Assembly (NCBI GenBank): GCA_963693085.1
Contig: OY856412.1
Location: 1,122,895,244-1,122,959,243 of the forward strand
DNA from: Alisma plantago-aquatica
Taxonomy: Eukaryota; Streptophyta; Magnoliopsida; Alismatales; Alismataceae
Length of the DNA: 64,000 bases
Reading direction: 5' to 3'
The notes under the pieces were generated by a model, which was not told the DNA's origin, did no database searches, and saw only the letters and a list, made by a program, of their open reading frames with translations. A program made the position numbers and the translations under genes. Shown piece by piece: positions 23,256-34,324 of this stretch; the first letter of the stretch is position 1; the number at the start of each line of letters is the position of its first letter.

Positions 23256-23513
23256 TTGACAAATGCAATTTTCTCTTGTAGAATGGCAAAAGAATCATCT
23301 TTTAAATTGGGCAAATTAGTTGAGAATAAATTCCATAACTGGTTGGGGATTGTGAGAAGTGTTCTACACAATCTAGAAATACTGGTAGCCTTTGAATCCA
23401 CTCCATGTACGCTTAATGTGTTGTTTGAGAATAAGGATAGTTCAATGATGAAGATCAATGGAACAAAGTCCAAGGATAAAGGTGAGGGAGAGAGGGTTCT
23501 CTCTCCAAACTAA
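23256..23513 (+). pseudogene. Copia gag remnant, copy 1
   Basis: An 85-codon stretch contains FSCRMAKESSF, which resembles the middle of gag in Tork-like copia elements, then shrinks to a charged segment (KSKDKGEGERV). The N-terminal gag domain is missing upstream. The first part of the next stretch (WKGWKERWKKKREIE) stands where the zinc knuckle should be but lacks its cysteines and histidine. Copy 2 shows the same shortened layout, so the loss is older than the tandem duplication. It stops just short of the protease frame. Confidence 0.6.
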
Positions 23514-23992
23514 TGTCAGTGTCTTCTGCATGGAAAGGATGGAAGGAACGATGGAAGAAGAAGCGAGAGATAGAGATCTCTACTTCTGGTGTATACATGA
23601 TAGAGATTAACTTTATTACTTCTTTGTCATGGGTACTTGATACCAGCTGTGGATCTCACATTTGTTCAAATGTGAAGGATCTTAAGAGAAATAGGCCTTT
23701 GGGGAAAGGTGAGGTTGAACTACGTGTTGCCAGTGGGACAAGAGTTGCCGCCAGTGTCGTAGGAGCCTATGAGATAACTCTACCTAGTGGGCTAATATTA
23801 GAGTTGAAGAACTGCTATTATGTACCTTCCATAAATAGGAATATCATTTCCATCTCTTGTTTGGACAAGGATGGTTTTGAATTTCCTATTAAGAATGGAA
23901 AGTGTTCCATTTTAAAAGATGGGATCTTTTATGGCAGTGCCCCAAATGTCTTATGGTCTATACTTGACAGATCTAGAGACAAGTGTATATAA
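23513..23992 (+). pseudogene. Copia protease and start of GAG-pre-integrase, copy 1
   Basis: A 159-codon open stretch. SLSWVLDTSCGSHIC at about residues 37-51 is the aspartic protease active site; the family pattern D-T/S-G is altered to D-T-S. Downstream LPSGLILELKNCYYVPS and IISISCLDKDGFEFPI are the segment linking protease to the pre-integrase zinc domain. The protease would release gag and pol proteins in the particle. The frame stops at 23992, just before the zinc domain. In copy 2 the LINE is inserted in the codons for DGFEF. Confidence 0.8.
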
Positions 23993-24793
23993 TGTAAACA
24001 CCAAAAGGCAAAAACTCAACAACTCAAATCAAATGTATCTTTGGCATTATCATCTAGGGCACATAAATGAGTAGCGCATTTCTAGACTCCATAAAGATGG
24101 TTATCTAGACTCTTTTGATTATGAATCAATAGAGACATGAGAATCTTGTTTGTTGGTCAAGATGACCAAGACTCCCTTTTTAGGTAAAGGTGAGATAGCT
24201 AGTGATCTATTAGGACTCATAAATACTGATGTATGTGGGCCTTTTAGAACTAATGCAAGATATGGGTATTAGTATTTCATTACCTTCACTAATGACTTCA
24301 GTAGGTATGGCTATGTGTACCTGATGAAACATAAGTCAGAAACCCTTGAAAGGTTCAAGGATTTCATGAATGAATTACAAAACCAACTTTGTAAAAGTAC
24401 TAAAGCACTTCTATCTGATTGAGATGGAGAATACTTGAGCCAGGAGTTTGAAGACCTTCTACGACCTGTGGTATCGTATCACAATGGACTCCGCCTGGAA
24501 CACCACAACATAATGGTGTGTCTGAAAGAAGGAATCACACTTTACTGGATATGGTGCAATCAATGATGAGTTTTGTTGATCTTCTGATTTCCTTCTGGGG
24601 TCATGCTCTTGAAACCGCCGTATTTACACTTAACCGAGTACCATCTAAATTGGTTCAAAAGACACCATATGAGATATGGACTGGGAAGCATCCCAATATG
24701 TCTTTTATGAGGATTTGGGGGTGTGAGGCATATGTCAAGAAAATGTTTCTCGACAAGCTAGGCCCTAGATCTGATAAATGTTATTTTGTTTGA
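23993..24793 (+). pseudogene. Copia integrase, copy 1
   Basis: The coding trace continues in broken frame. The HHCC zinc domain is recognisable (WHYHLGHIN, then ESCLLVKM with its cysteines partly kept) but is cut by TGA codons. The catalytic core shows NTDVCGPF (first Asp) and LLSD (second Asp) followed by a stop, and then an open stretch at 24518-24793 with SERRNHTLLDMV (third acidic residue) and KTPYEIWTGKHPNMSF. The enzyme would join the cDNA to host DNA. At least four stops rule out activity. Confidence 0.82.
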
Positions 24794-24865
24794 TATCCTA
24801 AGGAGACCAAGGGATATTACTTATACCACCCAAATAACATCAAAGTTTTTGTTGCCAGGGATGTT

Positions 24866-26150
24866 GTGTTCCTAAAAAAGGAATTTATTTCCAATGGAAG
24901 CAGTGGGAGGAAAATAGAGCTTGAAGAGGTTCAACCCCAACAAGAAAACATTGAACCAGTAGATGTACAAGAGGAACAAAGAGGTTCACAAGGTGTTGTG
25001 GAATCTCAATCTCCTCAAGTAACACAAGGACCTCATAGATCTAGTAGAACACGCATTGAACCTGAAAGGTTTGGTTACCTTGTGACTCAGGAAGGCGGTG
25101 AGTTGATCATAGATGATGATCCAACTACCTATCTAGAGGCTATGGAGGGATCAAATTTTGAGAAATGGCTTGAAGCCATGAAATCTGAGATGGAATCCAT
25201 GTATTCCAACAAAGTATAAACTTTGGTGGAACCACCCGAAGGGGTAAAACCCATAGGGTGCAAGTGGGTCTTCAAGAATAAGACCGACATGGATGGCAAT
25301 GTGCAAACTTATAAAGGAAGATTGGTTGCAAAGGGTTTTCGACAAGTTCAAAGTGTTGACTATGATGAAACTTTTTCTCCAGTTGCCATGATTAAGTCCA
25401 TCAGGATCATGCTTGCTATTGTGTCTTACTATGACTATGAGATTTGGCAAATGGATGTTAAAACCACATTCCTTAATGGGAATATAAATGAGGATGTGTA
25501 CATGACATAACCTGAAGGTTTTAAAGATCCAATGAATGCCAATAATGTTTGTAATCTACAAAGGTCAATCTATGGATTGAAGCAAGCATCTGGCATTTGG
25601 AATCTTTGATTTGATGAGGAAGTCAAAGTGTTTGGCTTTATTCAAAATGAAGATGAACCTTGTGTGTACAAGAAGGTTAGTGGGAGCACGACCACATTCC
25701 TCATATTGTATGTGGATGACATACTATTTATGATGAATGATGTATCATCCTTACAGAAGGTAAAGAATTGGCTTGGGAATACTTTCTCAATGAAGGACTT
25801 AGGAGAAGAATCCTACACTCTAGGTATGAAGATCTATAGAGATAGATCTAAAAGGCTTCTCAGACTAAGTCAAAGCACGTACATTGACAAAGTTCTGAAG
25901 CGGTTCAGCATGGAGAACTCCAAGAGAGGCAACATGCCCATGCTATATGGAGTCACCATCTGGAGATCTCAATGTCCCCAATCTTGTGAATGTGATCCCA
26001 TATGCATCAGCCATCGGATCCATCATGTACGCTATGTTGTGCACATGCCCAGATGTCTCGTATGCCCTCAGCATGACGAGCAGGTACCAGTTAGATCTTG
26101 GGGATGCTCACTGGACATCCGTAAAGAACATCCTCAAGTACTTGTGAAGG
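24866..26150 (+). pseudogene. Copia reverse transcriptase, copy 1
   Basis: Three open pieces cover it. 24866-25219 is the acidic, glutamine-rich linker followed by the RT N-terminus (RSSRTRIEPERFGYL). 25223-25510 has CKWVFKNK and the motif A region WQMDVKTTFLNG with its catalytic Asp. 25628-26155 has motif C, LYVDDILFM, with both Asp present, then the thumb-like stretch MKDLGEESYTLGMKI. It is separated by stop codons at about 25218, 25509 and 25607 and by a frame change after about 25960. In the family it copies the RNA genome into cDNA in cytoplasmic particles. The catalytic residues survive but the reading frame does not. Confidence 0.85.
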
Positions 26151-26626
26151 ACTAAGGATCAGTTCCTTGTATACGGCGGCGAGGAAGAACTGGTAATAAA
26201 GGGTTACACTGATGCAATCTTCCAAACTGACAAAAATGATCATAGATCACAATCAGGATTTGTATTTTGTCTAAACAATGGAGCTATGAGCTGGAAGAGT
26301 TCCAAGCAAGAAACAATTGTCGATTCTACTACAGAGGCTGAGAATATCGCTACTTCACATGTAGCTAAGGAAGCTGTGTGGATCAGGAAGTTCATCACTG
26401 AACTTGGTGTAGTTCCCAGTAGTTGGGATGCAATTGAGCTTTATTGTGACAATAATGGAGCTATTTCTCAAGCTAAGGAGCCCAGATCACATCAGTGGTC
26501 CAAGCACATACTGCGGCGCTTCCATATCATATGAGAGATCGTACAATGAGGAGATGTGAAGATTTGCAAAGTACCTACTAAAGACAACATAGCTGATCCA
26601 CTGACTAAGGCCCTTTCTCAGTAGAA
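26150..26626 (+). pseudogene. Copia RNase H, copy 1
   Basis: GYTDA (first Asp) near 26202, then an open stretch at 26286-26534 with SWKSSKQETIVDSTTEAE (catalytic Glu) and ELYCDNNGAISQAKEP (second Asp region). The pol end follows in broken frame as DPLTKALSQ and a stop at about 26622. The enzyme removes RNA from the RNA-DNA hybrid. It is followed by about 70 bp to LTR2, normal spacing for the end of copia pol. Confidence 0.83.
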
Positions 26627-26696
26627 GCATGATGGTCATGCTAGGTCATAAGGACTGAGGTTCCTAGGTGACTGTCTCTAAGTGCAAGTGGGAGTC

Positions 26697-28848
26697 TATT
26701 GGTATGTATGCCCATAGAGAAATTCATGTGATGATTGTAATGGGAAACTTTGTAAATGATTTGAATAATAATAAAGGCAGTTTCCGATCTATATGTTTTA
26801 ACTATTTCTGAGATGATAGTGTAATATGATAGATGTCTAAAGAATTTTTTTACTCGATGACGTATGCTTTTGGGTTGAGGACCAAAATAATGAGATCATA
26901 CATATGTTAAGAGTATACATTCTTGTTTAGTTCCTAGTCGGTTGTTATTGTGGAAATAACCATAGACATCAATAACACTAAAGACTAGATTGTGTGTTGG
27001 TTGATAACAAAATCTCATTAGTCATGATTTAGTGATATCAAACCAAGCACATAGGTACATGTTAGAGAACATGTGTACCAAACATACCCATTGTGAGAGG
27101 GACACATGGAACCATGATTTGGTAGTCACAATCAACTCTCACAGTAATGGTGGTGAGTGTGATTCTTCAATCTGAAATCACTGCACTCAACACATGTCGC
27201 TGGGTACACTTTGACATCATCAAACACAATACAGAAACATGGGTTGTTATAAAGGTGATGATTGGGTGACTTTGACCCATTGGGCTTTTGAGGGGTGAGT
27301 GATAGATATGGGATTTGTCCCTCCTAAGGGAGTTTGATGTCCATGGCCACTTGATGAGTAGGATTGAGAAAGGCATGTGCATGCCTATGTGACTCAATAT
27401 GTGATATTGATGTCAAACACATGTCACCTAGTCTGCTATGAGATCAAGGAAATGGATGAACATTGAAAGGATGATTGTACCATGCCTTGAGTTCATTCAG
27501 GACATTAGTGACAAAGGAATTATACATTCACTGTAACACCATTCATGGATTTTAGGATTGAAAGTTGTTCTCCAACATTCTATTTGACTTGGGTAGCACT
27601 GATGTGTGACTAGGCACCACTCTTTGCTTGTGAAGTCATAAGTGTTATGGACTTTCACTGCCAATGTGAAATGGACCTGCAGGGTCACACACATATGATT
27701 TAACATGAAAGAAGAGTTTGTCCACAAACGATGTTTATATTGATTACTAAAGGAGTTTAGTATTTCAATTAAACACTCAATCAATTGATAACTCAATATC
27801 ATAGTGTTCAAGGTGTTGGATCGATTGATTAGAGTATCAGATTGATTGAAACTGCAATTGACTAATTTTGCACAGTCTGCACTCCCAACCGATCTACTCA
27901 TGTGATGAATCGATCGGCTCAGGACAGGCTAAACCGACCGATTTAAGGGTTGAACCGATCAGCTCAACTGGTCCAAATGAGCAAGTTGGGAAAGTCAGGT
28001 TGGTGAGAAATTTATTTTCATTTCACTTGTCCAATTTGATTGGAATAAGGATTGGTATTTGGATCAATTCGAAACAAAAGAGGAAAAGTCAATAGGGAAT
28101 TGACCAGGGTAGTGAAACGATCAGCTCACGTGCCCCAACCGATCAGTTAAGGTGTGAACCGATCGGCTCAGGTCCCCAACTGATCAGTTCATGCTTGAAA
28201 TGATTGGTTCAGCTAGCGCAATTGGTTGTTTTGTGGAAAATCTCGAACCCTTCTACTCCTTTAATCTTGCATTGCCCGAGGTAGAGAACCATGCCCCATG
28301 ACCATCCTATATATATAGGGTTATTGGGGGCTTATCAAAGTACAACTCAAAACACTAGTTGCTCTACAAAATTGTCGTTCTCTCTAGTTGTGGTAACCAC
28401 AAGAGCCCAAGCAAGTGCTACCCGATAAGGGAGGCACAATAAGGGAAAGACAACTACAGAAAAGCGGTTGGTGGAAGGAGAGTGTGTCGGTGACTAGTAC
28501 ACTAACAGGAGGGTGTGACTCCTTCCAATGTCTTGTGCGACAAGGTGATCATAGTTCCAGGTGGTCCGTGTGCACTACTACAGAGGCGGGACAATTCTTC
28601 CGCTCGGAGGACAGCTGTCAATCCCGACAGTCCTGGTGAGACTAGGAACTGCCCAGACACTATCCAAGACTGGAGATGATGACTATGCAAGCTGTGAGGT
28701 AACATTGCCGAGAAAGCCTCAGGACAAGGTATGTCTCTACAAACCATCCTTCCTAATGTATAGATGTTGAAGCGATTCCTTTATTCTGGGTTTGGGAGAA
28801 GAAAATTTTTGTTCCTGCTACCTTCTCTGTCTCTCCTATAACCCAATA
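26697..28848 (+). repeat. Copia LTR2 (shared middle LTR)
   Basis: A 2152-bp LTR beginning TATTGG and ending CCAATA, a 6-bp terminal inverted repeat with TA...TA ends instead of TG...CA. It contains the uninterrupted target of element A (TGTAC, 27476-27480), the palindrome field, and a TATA box at 28308-28318. It is preceded by the polypurine-like aagtgcaagtgggagtc at 26680-26696 and followed at 28850 by the primer site of copy 2, so it serves as the 3' LTR of copy 1 and the 5' LTR of copy 2. Confidence 0.9.
28308..28318 (+). promoter_or_regulatory. TATA box of copia LTR2
   Basis: TATATATATAG at the position matching 21345 in LTR1. The upstream segment holds the GAACCGATCGG-type palindromes. 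Confidence 0.68.
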
Positions 28849-28849
28849 G

Positions 28850-28862
28850 TGGTATCAGAGCC
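28850..28862 (+). other. Primer-binding site of copia copy 2
   Basis: TGGTATCAGAGCC, an exact match to the initiator tRNA-Met primer site, one base after LTR2. The leader that follows (28863-30188) aligns with that of copy 1 and is non-coding. Confidence 0.9.
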
Positions 28863-30188
28863 ATGTCAACTGCTCTATACTTTAGGATTATCAATGTGAT
28901 CGATTTTGGTTTGTCGCCTTTATTGATTACATACGATGCAAATAAAATTGGCTTTATGCATGTCCAATCCTAAATCCACAAATTCCAATATACATATATG
29001 ATATGTAATATAAATGCACTCGATACGTGTCACCCTTAAATGAGTTTTGTGGTGGGTGTATAGCGTGGTTATGGCCAATAAACCTTATGTATATGTGCTT
29101 GGTTGAATGTGGTTTCTTACATCTCGGTATGCACACTGATTCCTTATCTCCTATTCCTAATGTAACTCAAGATAACTTGAGATCTCTTTTCTACCTTTGC
29201 TCCCCCCGAATGTAACTCGGGGTTTCCTTTTTCAAATGTAAAATTTGATAGATTTTTTTATTTCTTGTTATGTCAAAGAATGGAGAACAATATGACGACA
29301 ACTGAGACGATTGGTTCAAGGTATGAAGTGATCATTTGGTGAGCCAGACAACCATTTCGAGGAGCGAGACAAGCGGGTGGCGACATGAGGAGATGAACGA
29401 AAACCAAAGAACCGATCGGCTGGAGGTGCCAGTCGATCGGATGGTGACACTCAACTGACCGGTCTAATGGCGAGCCGATCAATAATGGAGATTAGTTGAT
29501 CAAACCCATAAAGGCAAAGCATAGAGTTCATCTTGTATAGGTTGCATGTGATGTGGACATAGATGACCGTGATTCCTCTTGGCTTGAAGAATCACATTAG
29601 GATGGCCATAATCATTGCATTTATCATTTCACATGTTTTTGTGGGATATATCATGTATATGATACTTACTATATTATGGTGATTGGATATGTATATGTAT
29701 ATGTACCTGTAAAAACCAAATCCCTCATCTAAATATTAAGTCTTTTATGCCTTCCATTAGTGACACACATGAAAAACCTGATCGGCCAAGCATAGGTTAC
29801 ACCAAAGTGTGGTGTGCCATCTATCTCGCAGAAGTGTGAAGGGTAAACATGTAGGTTCTACCAAAGCAGGGTGCATGTTTACCGTGTCGTCTTTTGGGAT
29901 AGACTTAACTGGTGATTCATAGAGTATCTAAGCCCAGAGGCACGAAATATTCATGGCAAGGTGTTGCGCATGTTCATTCATCATGAGTTGCATATGATGC
30001 AATTGGCATGATGGCCTACCTAATTAGTCAAGTTGTGGCCGATCAGCCAAAGCTGACTCATGACTTGATGAAATACAGATCTTGCCCACTAGAAGATTGT
30101 GCGCTGCAATCTTCCGAATTGATGGTGAGGGCTGTCAATTTGAATCAAAATAGTGGGAGCGGTAATTAATTAAACACCTAATTAACTA

Positions 30189-30773
30189 TTGTCAAATTTT
30201 ATTCAGACCAAATCAAAAGGAGTTTTGACAAATGCAATTTTCTCTTGTAGAATGGCAAAAGAATCATCTTTTAAAATGGTCAAATTAATTGAGAATAAAT
30301 TCCATAATTGGTTAGGGATTGTGAGAAGTGTTTTGTACAATCTAGAAATACCGGTAGCCTTTGAATCCACTCCATGTATGCTTAATGCATTGTTTGAGAA
30401 GAAGGATAGTTCATTGATGGAGATCAATGGAACAAATTCCAAGGACAAAGGTGAGGGAGAGAAGGGTTCTCTCGCCAAACCAATGTCAGAGTCTTCTGCA
30501 TGGAAAAGATGGAAGGAACGATGGAAGAAGAAGCGAGAGATAGAGATCTCTATTTTTGGTGTATATGTGATAGAGATTAACTTTATTACTTCTTTGTCAT
30601 GGGTACTTGATACCAGATGTGGATCACACATTTGTTCAAATGTGAAGGATCTTAAGAGAAGTTGGCCTTTGGGGAAAGGTGAAGTTGAACTACGTGTTGC
30701 CAATGGGGCAAGAATTGCCGCCAGTGTCGTAGGAACCTATGAGTTAACTCTACCTAGTGGGCTAATATTATAG
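30189..30773 (+). pseudogene. Copia gag remnant and protease, copy 2
   Basis: Here gag and protease are in one open stretch of 194 codons; copy 1 has a frame break between them. It begins with the shortened gag (FSCRMAKESSF) and passes through WKRWKERWKKKREIE, where a zinc knuckle would be. The protease site WVLDTRCGSHIC has Arg in the Gly position of D-T-G. A TAG after LPSGLIL replaces a GAG codon still present in copy 1. About 70 bp later the LINE interrupts the gene. Confidence 0.8.
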
Positions 30774-31069
30774 TTGATGAACTACTATTATGTACCTACC
30801 ATAAATAGTTATATCAATTCCATCTCTTGTTTGGACAAGGATGGTTTTGAATTTTTTTTTAGGGAAGTCAGAGGGTATTTTCATTCATCTCACCCCTCTC
30901 TTGCAAGCTGGTTCAACAAGCTATGACAATCAGAACTACTCAAAACAGAATTAAACTTGGTAGTACTACTACCATTACATATATCCATGTTGACTAAGTC
31001 AACAATGTTGCTAGGAGTACTCCTATAGTAATAGGGACCTCTCTTGTTTTTAAAATGAAATTTTGCTAG

Positions 31070-31489
31070 CTAATCTACTACCTTATTCCCCTCACGGTTG
31101 GTGTGTAAGCAGGTCCAACTTGGCCCAAATCTTCTCCTCGCAGTAGTAATCCATCTTGCCAGCTTAGGGAATTCTATTTCATTCCCTTCCAGAGCCAACT
31201 TGGCATTCCTATAATCAGTTTCAATACATATATTACTACAGTTCAGTCTATGCCTGATTTCCACAGCGAGCTCAATAGCTTGGGTTTCAGCTTCAAGAGT
31301 ACTGTTGGTTTGGAACATTTTGCCCCAATCTCCACTCCAGCGGCCATGCTCATCCCTACACACAACTGTTGTAGCAGCGAGGTGAGATGTTGGGTTGAAA
31401 GCAGCATCAATATTCAGCTTTAGGGTACCTTGTTGTGGTTTCTGCCAACTGTCATGATGTACCTCTTTCTCCTTAGTCACTTGATCCAT
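31070..31489 (-). pseudogene. LINE RNase H domain
   Basis: 139 codons open on the minus strand. LKLNIDAAF gives the first catalytic Asp, STLEAETQAIELA the Glu, and CIETDYRNA the second Asp; HTNREGNKVVD is the C-terminal part of the fold. Plant L1-clade elements often carry such an RNase H after RT, and it degrades the RNA template during target-primed synthesis. The usual family pattern near the end (H-x-x-R-x-x-N) is kept. A stop separates it from the domain upstream. Confidence 0.85.
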
Positions 31490-31597
31490 CTCCCAGGCCT
31501 TTGAATGGACAAGTACCTCTTTGATGATAAGGGCCTTTAGATGACTAACAATTAGCTTCCTCTTTTCAAAAACATGGAGGTTACAGTGTTTCCATAT

Positions 31598-32473
31598 CTA
31601 CCAACAACCAATAGCAGACAGGAGGTCATGAGGAGCATGTTTTGTCAAGTTATCATGTAGCCAGCTCCAGAGTACGATTTCACTGAAGAAATGATTCCAA
31701 CAGCTCAGATTCAAGATCTCCTTCCACATAAGAGATGCCTGCTCACAGTCTCTTAGAGAATGGAAAACTATTTCTTCCTCAAGGCCGCAAATCGGGAAAA
31801 GAGTGTTAGTAGATAGTTTCTGGGCTACTCTCCTATTGTTCGTCAAGATGGCATTATGACCCAACATCCAGAAGCAAAATTTAATCTTCGTGCTTGCCTT
31901 TATCTTCCGTATTATCTCCCATTTTCCTTCAGTTCTAACATCCTTCTCCAACCTTAGGATATCATAAGCACTCCTGATGGTGAAGGATCCTGAGTCCGTG
32001 TGGCACCACGCACAGGTGTCCCGAACATCAATATCTAGAGGAACAACTTTTTGTATGATCTTCTTTATGATATCCTCATCCCATCTATTCTCCAAATTCA
32101 CAAGGCAAGAAACTCTCAAGTCTAGCAGCTCCTCCGGTATAAGTTTTAGGACATGGTCCTTAAGTGGCGTAGAATTACCCCACCATCTATCAAACCACAC
32201 ACTAATGTCTCTGCCATTAATAAGAATCATCGTGGATTTATCATGGATGAATGACTTATCATTCAACACAGCACGTCCCAGTCTAGACACATTAGGCATA
32301 CAACCTCCATTTAATATGTTGTACTTTTTCAGCATTCCCCCACACCAAAGAGGCCTCCAGTGAATACTTAGGTCCCACACATGTTTGTAGATCAAGGCTT
32401 GGTTCAGTTCTCTCATTGACCTCACTCCCAGGCCACCGTGTTTTTTGTCACTTGTAATTTTGTTCCAGGCCAC
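31598..32473 (-). pseudogene. LINE RT C-terminal region with zf-RVT-type domain
   Basis: 291 codons open on the minus strand. It starts with WNKITSDKKHGGLGVRSM, typical of the segment after the RT thumb in plant LINEs. It continues with FTIRSAYDIL and the zinc-binding-type stretch CFWMLGHNAIL ... FPICGLEEEIVFHSLRDC, in which one expected Cys is Phe. The role of this domain in plant LINEs is presumed nucleic-acid binding. It is the longest intact piece of the element, consistent with insertion later than the copia host. Confidence 0.85.
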
Positions 32474-33013
32474 AAGAGAGAGTGCATGTTGCTTCTGAAT
32501 CCCTCCCTAGATGAAGGATCTAATGTTGTTGTCTATACGGTCACATATCTTTGCCGGTAGCACTGTTGTCTACATAGTGTAGCTGGGAATCACCGTAAGG
32601 GTTGCTTTAGCCAGACACACCCTTCCTTCAAGACTCAAGGTTCGAGCCGACCAAGAGTTTATACTGCTAGAGACTCTTTATAAAATGTTGTCGTACATCT
32701 CCGCCTTCACTCTGCCATGGATAAGAGGAACCCCTAGATATTTCCCCATGTTCTCCGATTGAGTGAATCTGCTTTCTCTGCATATTTTCCTTCTAATCTT
32801 GAGAGGGACGCTCTTTGAAAAATGAATAGAATATTTGTTCACTGAGATCACTTGGTCGAATACTGCACCGAACTGTTTAAAGCACTCCATCACCATTCTT
32901 ATTTCATCCACGTCCACCTTAGCAAAAAGGAAAAGGTCATCAGCAAAACAAAGATGGGAAATCATGGGACCCTTATAGTACAACTGAACAGGTGTCCATT
33001 TCTTCTCACGTAC
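32474..33013 (-). pseudogene. LINE reverse transcriptase, second half
   Basis: Reading leftwards, KKWTPVQLYYKGPMISHL leads into CFADDLFLFAK, the F/Y-x-D-D catalytic motif with both Asp kept, followed by the thumb (NMGKYLGVPLIHGR). The open part is 32678-32983. Sense continues a short way past its first methionine to about 33013, where the coding strand switches. About ten codons are missing between this part and the inverted part. Confidence 0.85.
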
Positions 33014-33201
33014 CAGGTTTTCAATCGATTGACAAACTCTTTCGAGGCATACCTGAGTCTATCCGAACCTATATTTTAAACTCCATTTCCAGTGGAGAGG
33101 CTTCCATCATTTGGAATGGGAAGAAAGCGGCTTCGTTTAAAGCTACCAGAGGCCTCCGGCAAGGAGATCCCTTATCCCCTTATCTCTTGGTGTTATGTCT
33201 C
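33014..33201 (+). pseudogene. Inverted 5' segment of the LINE reverse transcriptase
   Basis: On the plus strand the sequence reads IPESIRTYILNSISSGE, WNGKKAASF and then RGLRQGDPLSPYLL, the RT palm motif that normally lies shortly before the F/Y-A-D-D box. In the element that box is on the opposite strand at 32900-32940. The piece ends at the target duplication. It reads in frame into the copia DGFEF codons by chance, which creates a chimeric open frame without meaning. Confidence 0.88.
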
Positions 33202-33216
33202 GATGGTTTTGAATTT

Positions 33217-34324
33217 CTTATTAAGAATGGAAAGTGTTACATTTCAAAAGATGGGATCTTTAATGGCAGTGCCCCAAATGTCTTATGGTCTAAACTTTAT
33301 AGATCTAGTGACAAGTGTATACAACGTAAACACCAAAAGGCAAAAACTCAACTACTCAAATCAAACATATCTTTGGCATTGTCGTCTAGAGTATATAAAT
33401 GAGAACCGCATTTCTAGACTCCATAAAGATGGTTATCTAGACTCTTTTGATTATGAATCAATAGAGACATGTGAATCTTATTTGTTCGGAAAGATGACGA
33501 AGACTCCCTTTCCAAGTAAAGCTGAGAGAGCTAGTGATCTATTAGGACTCATACATACTGATGTATGTGGGCCTTTTAGAACTAATGCCAGAGGTGAGTA
33601 TCAATACTTCATTACCTTCACTGATAACTTCAGTAGGTATGTCTATGTGTACCTGATGCAACATAAATCAGAAACCCTTGAAAGGTTCATGGATTTCATG
33701 AATGAAGTACAAAACCAACTTGGTAAAAGTATTAAAGCACTTCAATCTGATCGAGGTGGAGAATACTTGACCCAGGAGTTTGAGGACCTTCTGCAAGCCC
33801 GTGGTATCATATCACAATGGACTCCGCCTGGAACACCATAGCATAATGGTGTGTCTGAAAGAAGGAATCACACTTTACTGGATATGGTGTGATCAATGAT
33901 GAGTTTTGCTAATCTTCTGATTTCCTTTTGGGGTCATGCTCTTGAAACCGCAGTGTTTACACTTAACCGAGAACCATCTAAATCACTTCAAAAGACACCA
34001 TATGAGATATGGACTGGGAAGCGTCCCAATATGTCTTTTATGAGGATTTGGGGGTGTGAGGCATGTGTCAAGAAAATGTTTCATGACAAGCTAGGCCCTA
34101 GATCTGATAAATGTTATTTAGTTGGATATCATAAGGAGACCAAGGGATATTACTTATACCACCCAACTGACAATAAAGTGTTCGTTGCCAGGGATGTTGT
34201 GTTCCTAGAAAAGGAATTTATTTCCAAAGGAAGTAGTGGGAGGAAAATAGAGCTTGAAGAGGTTCAAGCCCAAAAAGAAAACATTGAACCAGTAGATGTA
34301 CAAGAGGAACAAAGAGGTTCATAA
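33217..34324 (+). pseudogene. Copia integrase, copy 2
   Basis: The zinc domain has YLWHCRLEYIN, where the second His of the family pattern is lost, and TCESYLFGK, where the second Cys is lost. The core then reads IHTDVCGPF (first Asp), LQSDRGGEYL (second Asp) and SERRNHTLL (Glu). A TAG at 33839 (CAA in copy 1) stops the frame in the PPGTP segment before the Glu. 33896-34324 is open again and carries FWGHALETAVF and KTPYEIWTGKRP, with the acidic linker after it. Overall better preserved than copy 1. Confidence 0.83.

Larger units (their letters stand above)
30855..33201 (-). mobile_element. L1-like LINE, truncated and 5'-inverted, inside copia copy 2
   Basis: It is bounded by a 15-bp target duplication GATGGTTTTGAATTT (30840-30854 and 33202-33216), present once at the matching site of copy 1 (about 23873). 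A T run at its left end is the poly(A) tail seen from the plus strand. From 33013 leftwards the minus strand encodes the RT second half, a zf-RVT-type domain and an RNase H domain. From about 33014 to 33201 the plus strand encodes the preceding part of RT. This is the arrangement left by twin priming. ORF1 and the endonuclease are missing. Confidence 0.9.

Noticed and set aside
33092..33841. A fused LINE-copia protein of 249 codons
   Set aside because: The first part is out of frame with the RT sequence and the join arises from the LINE insertion; the copia integrase part simply continues in that frame.
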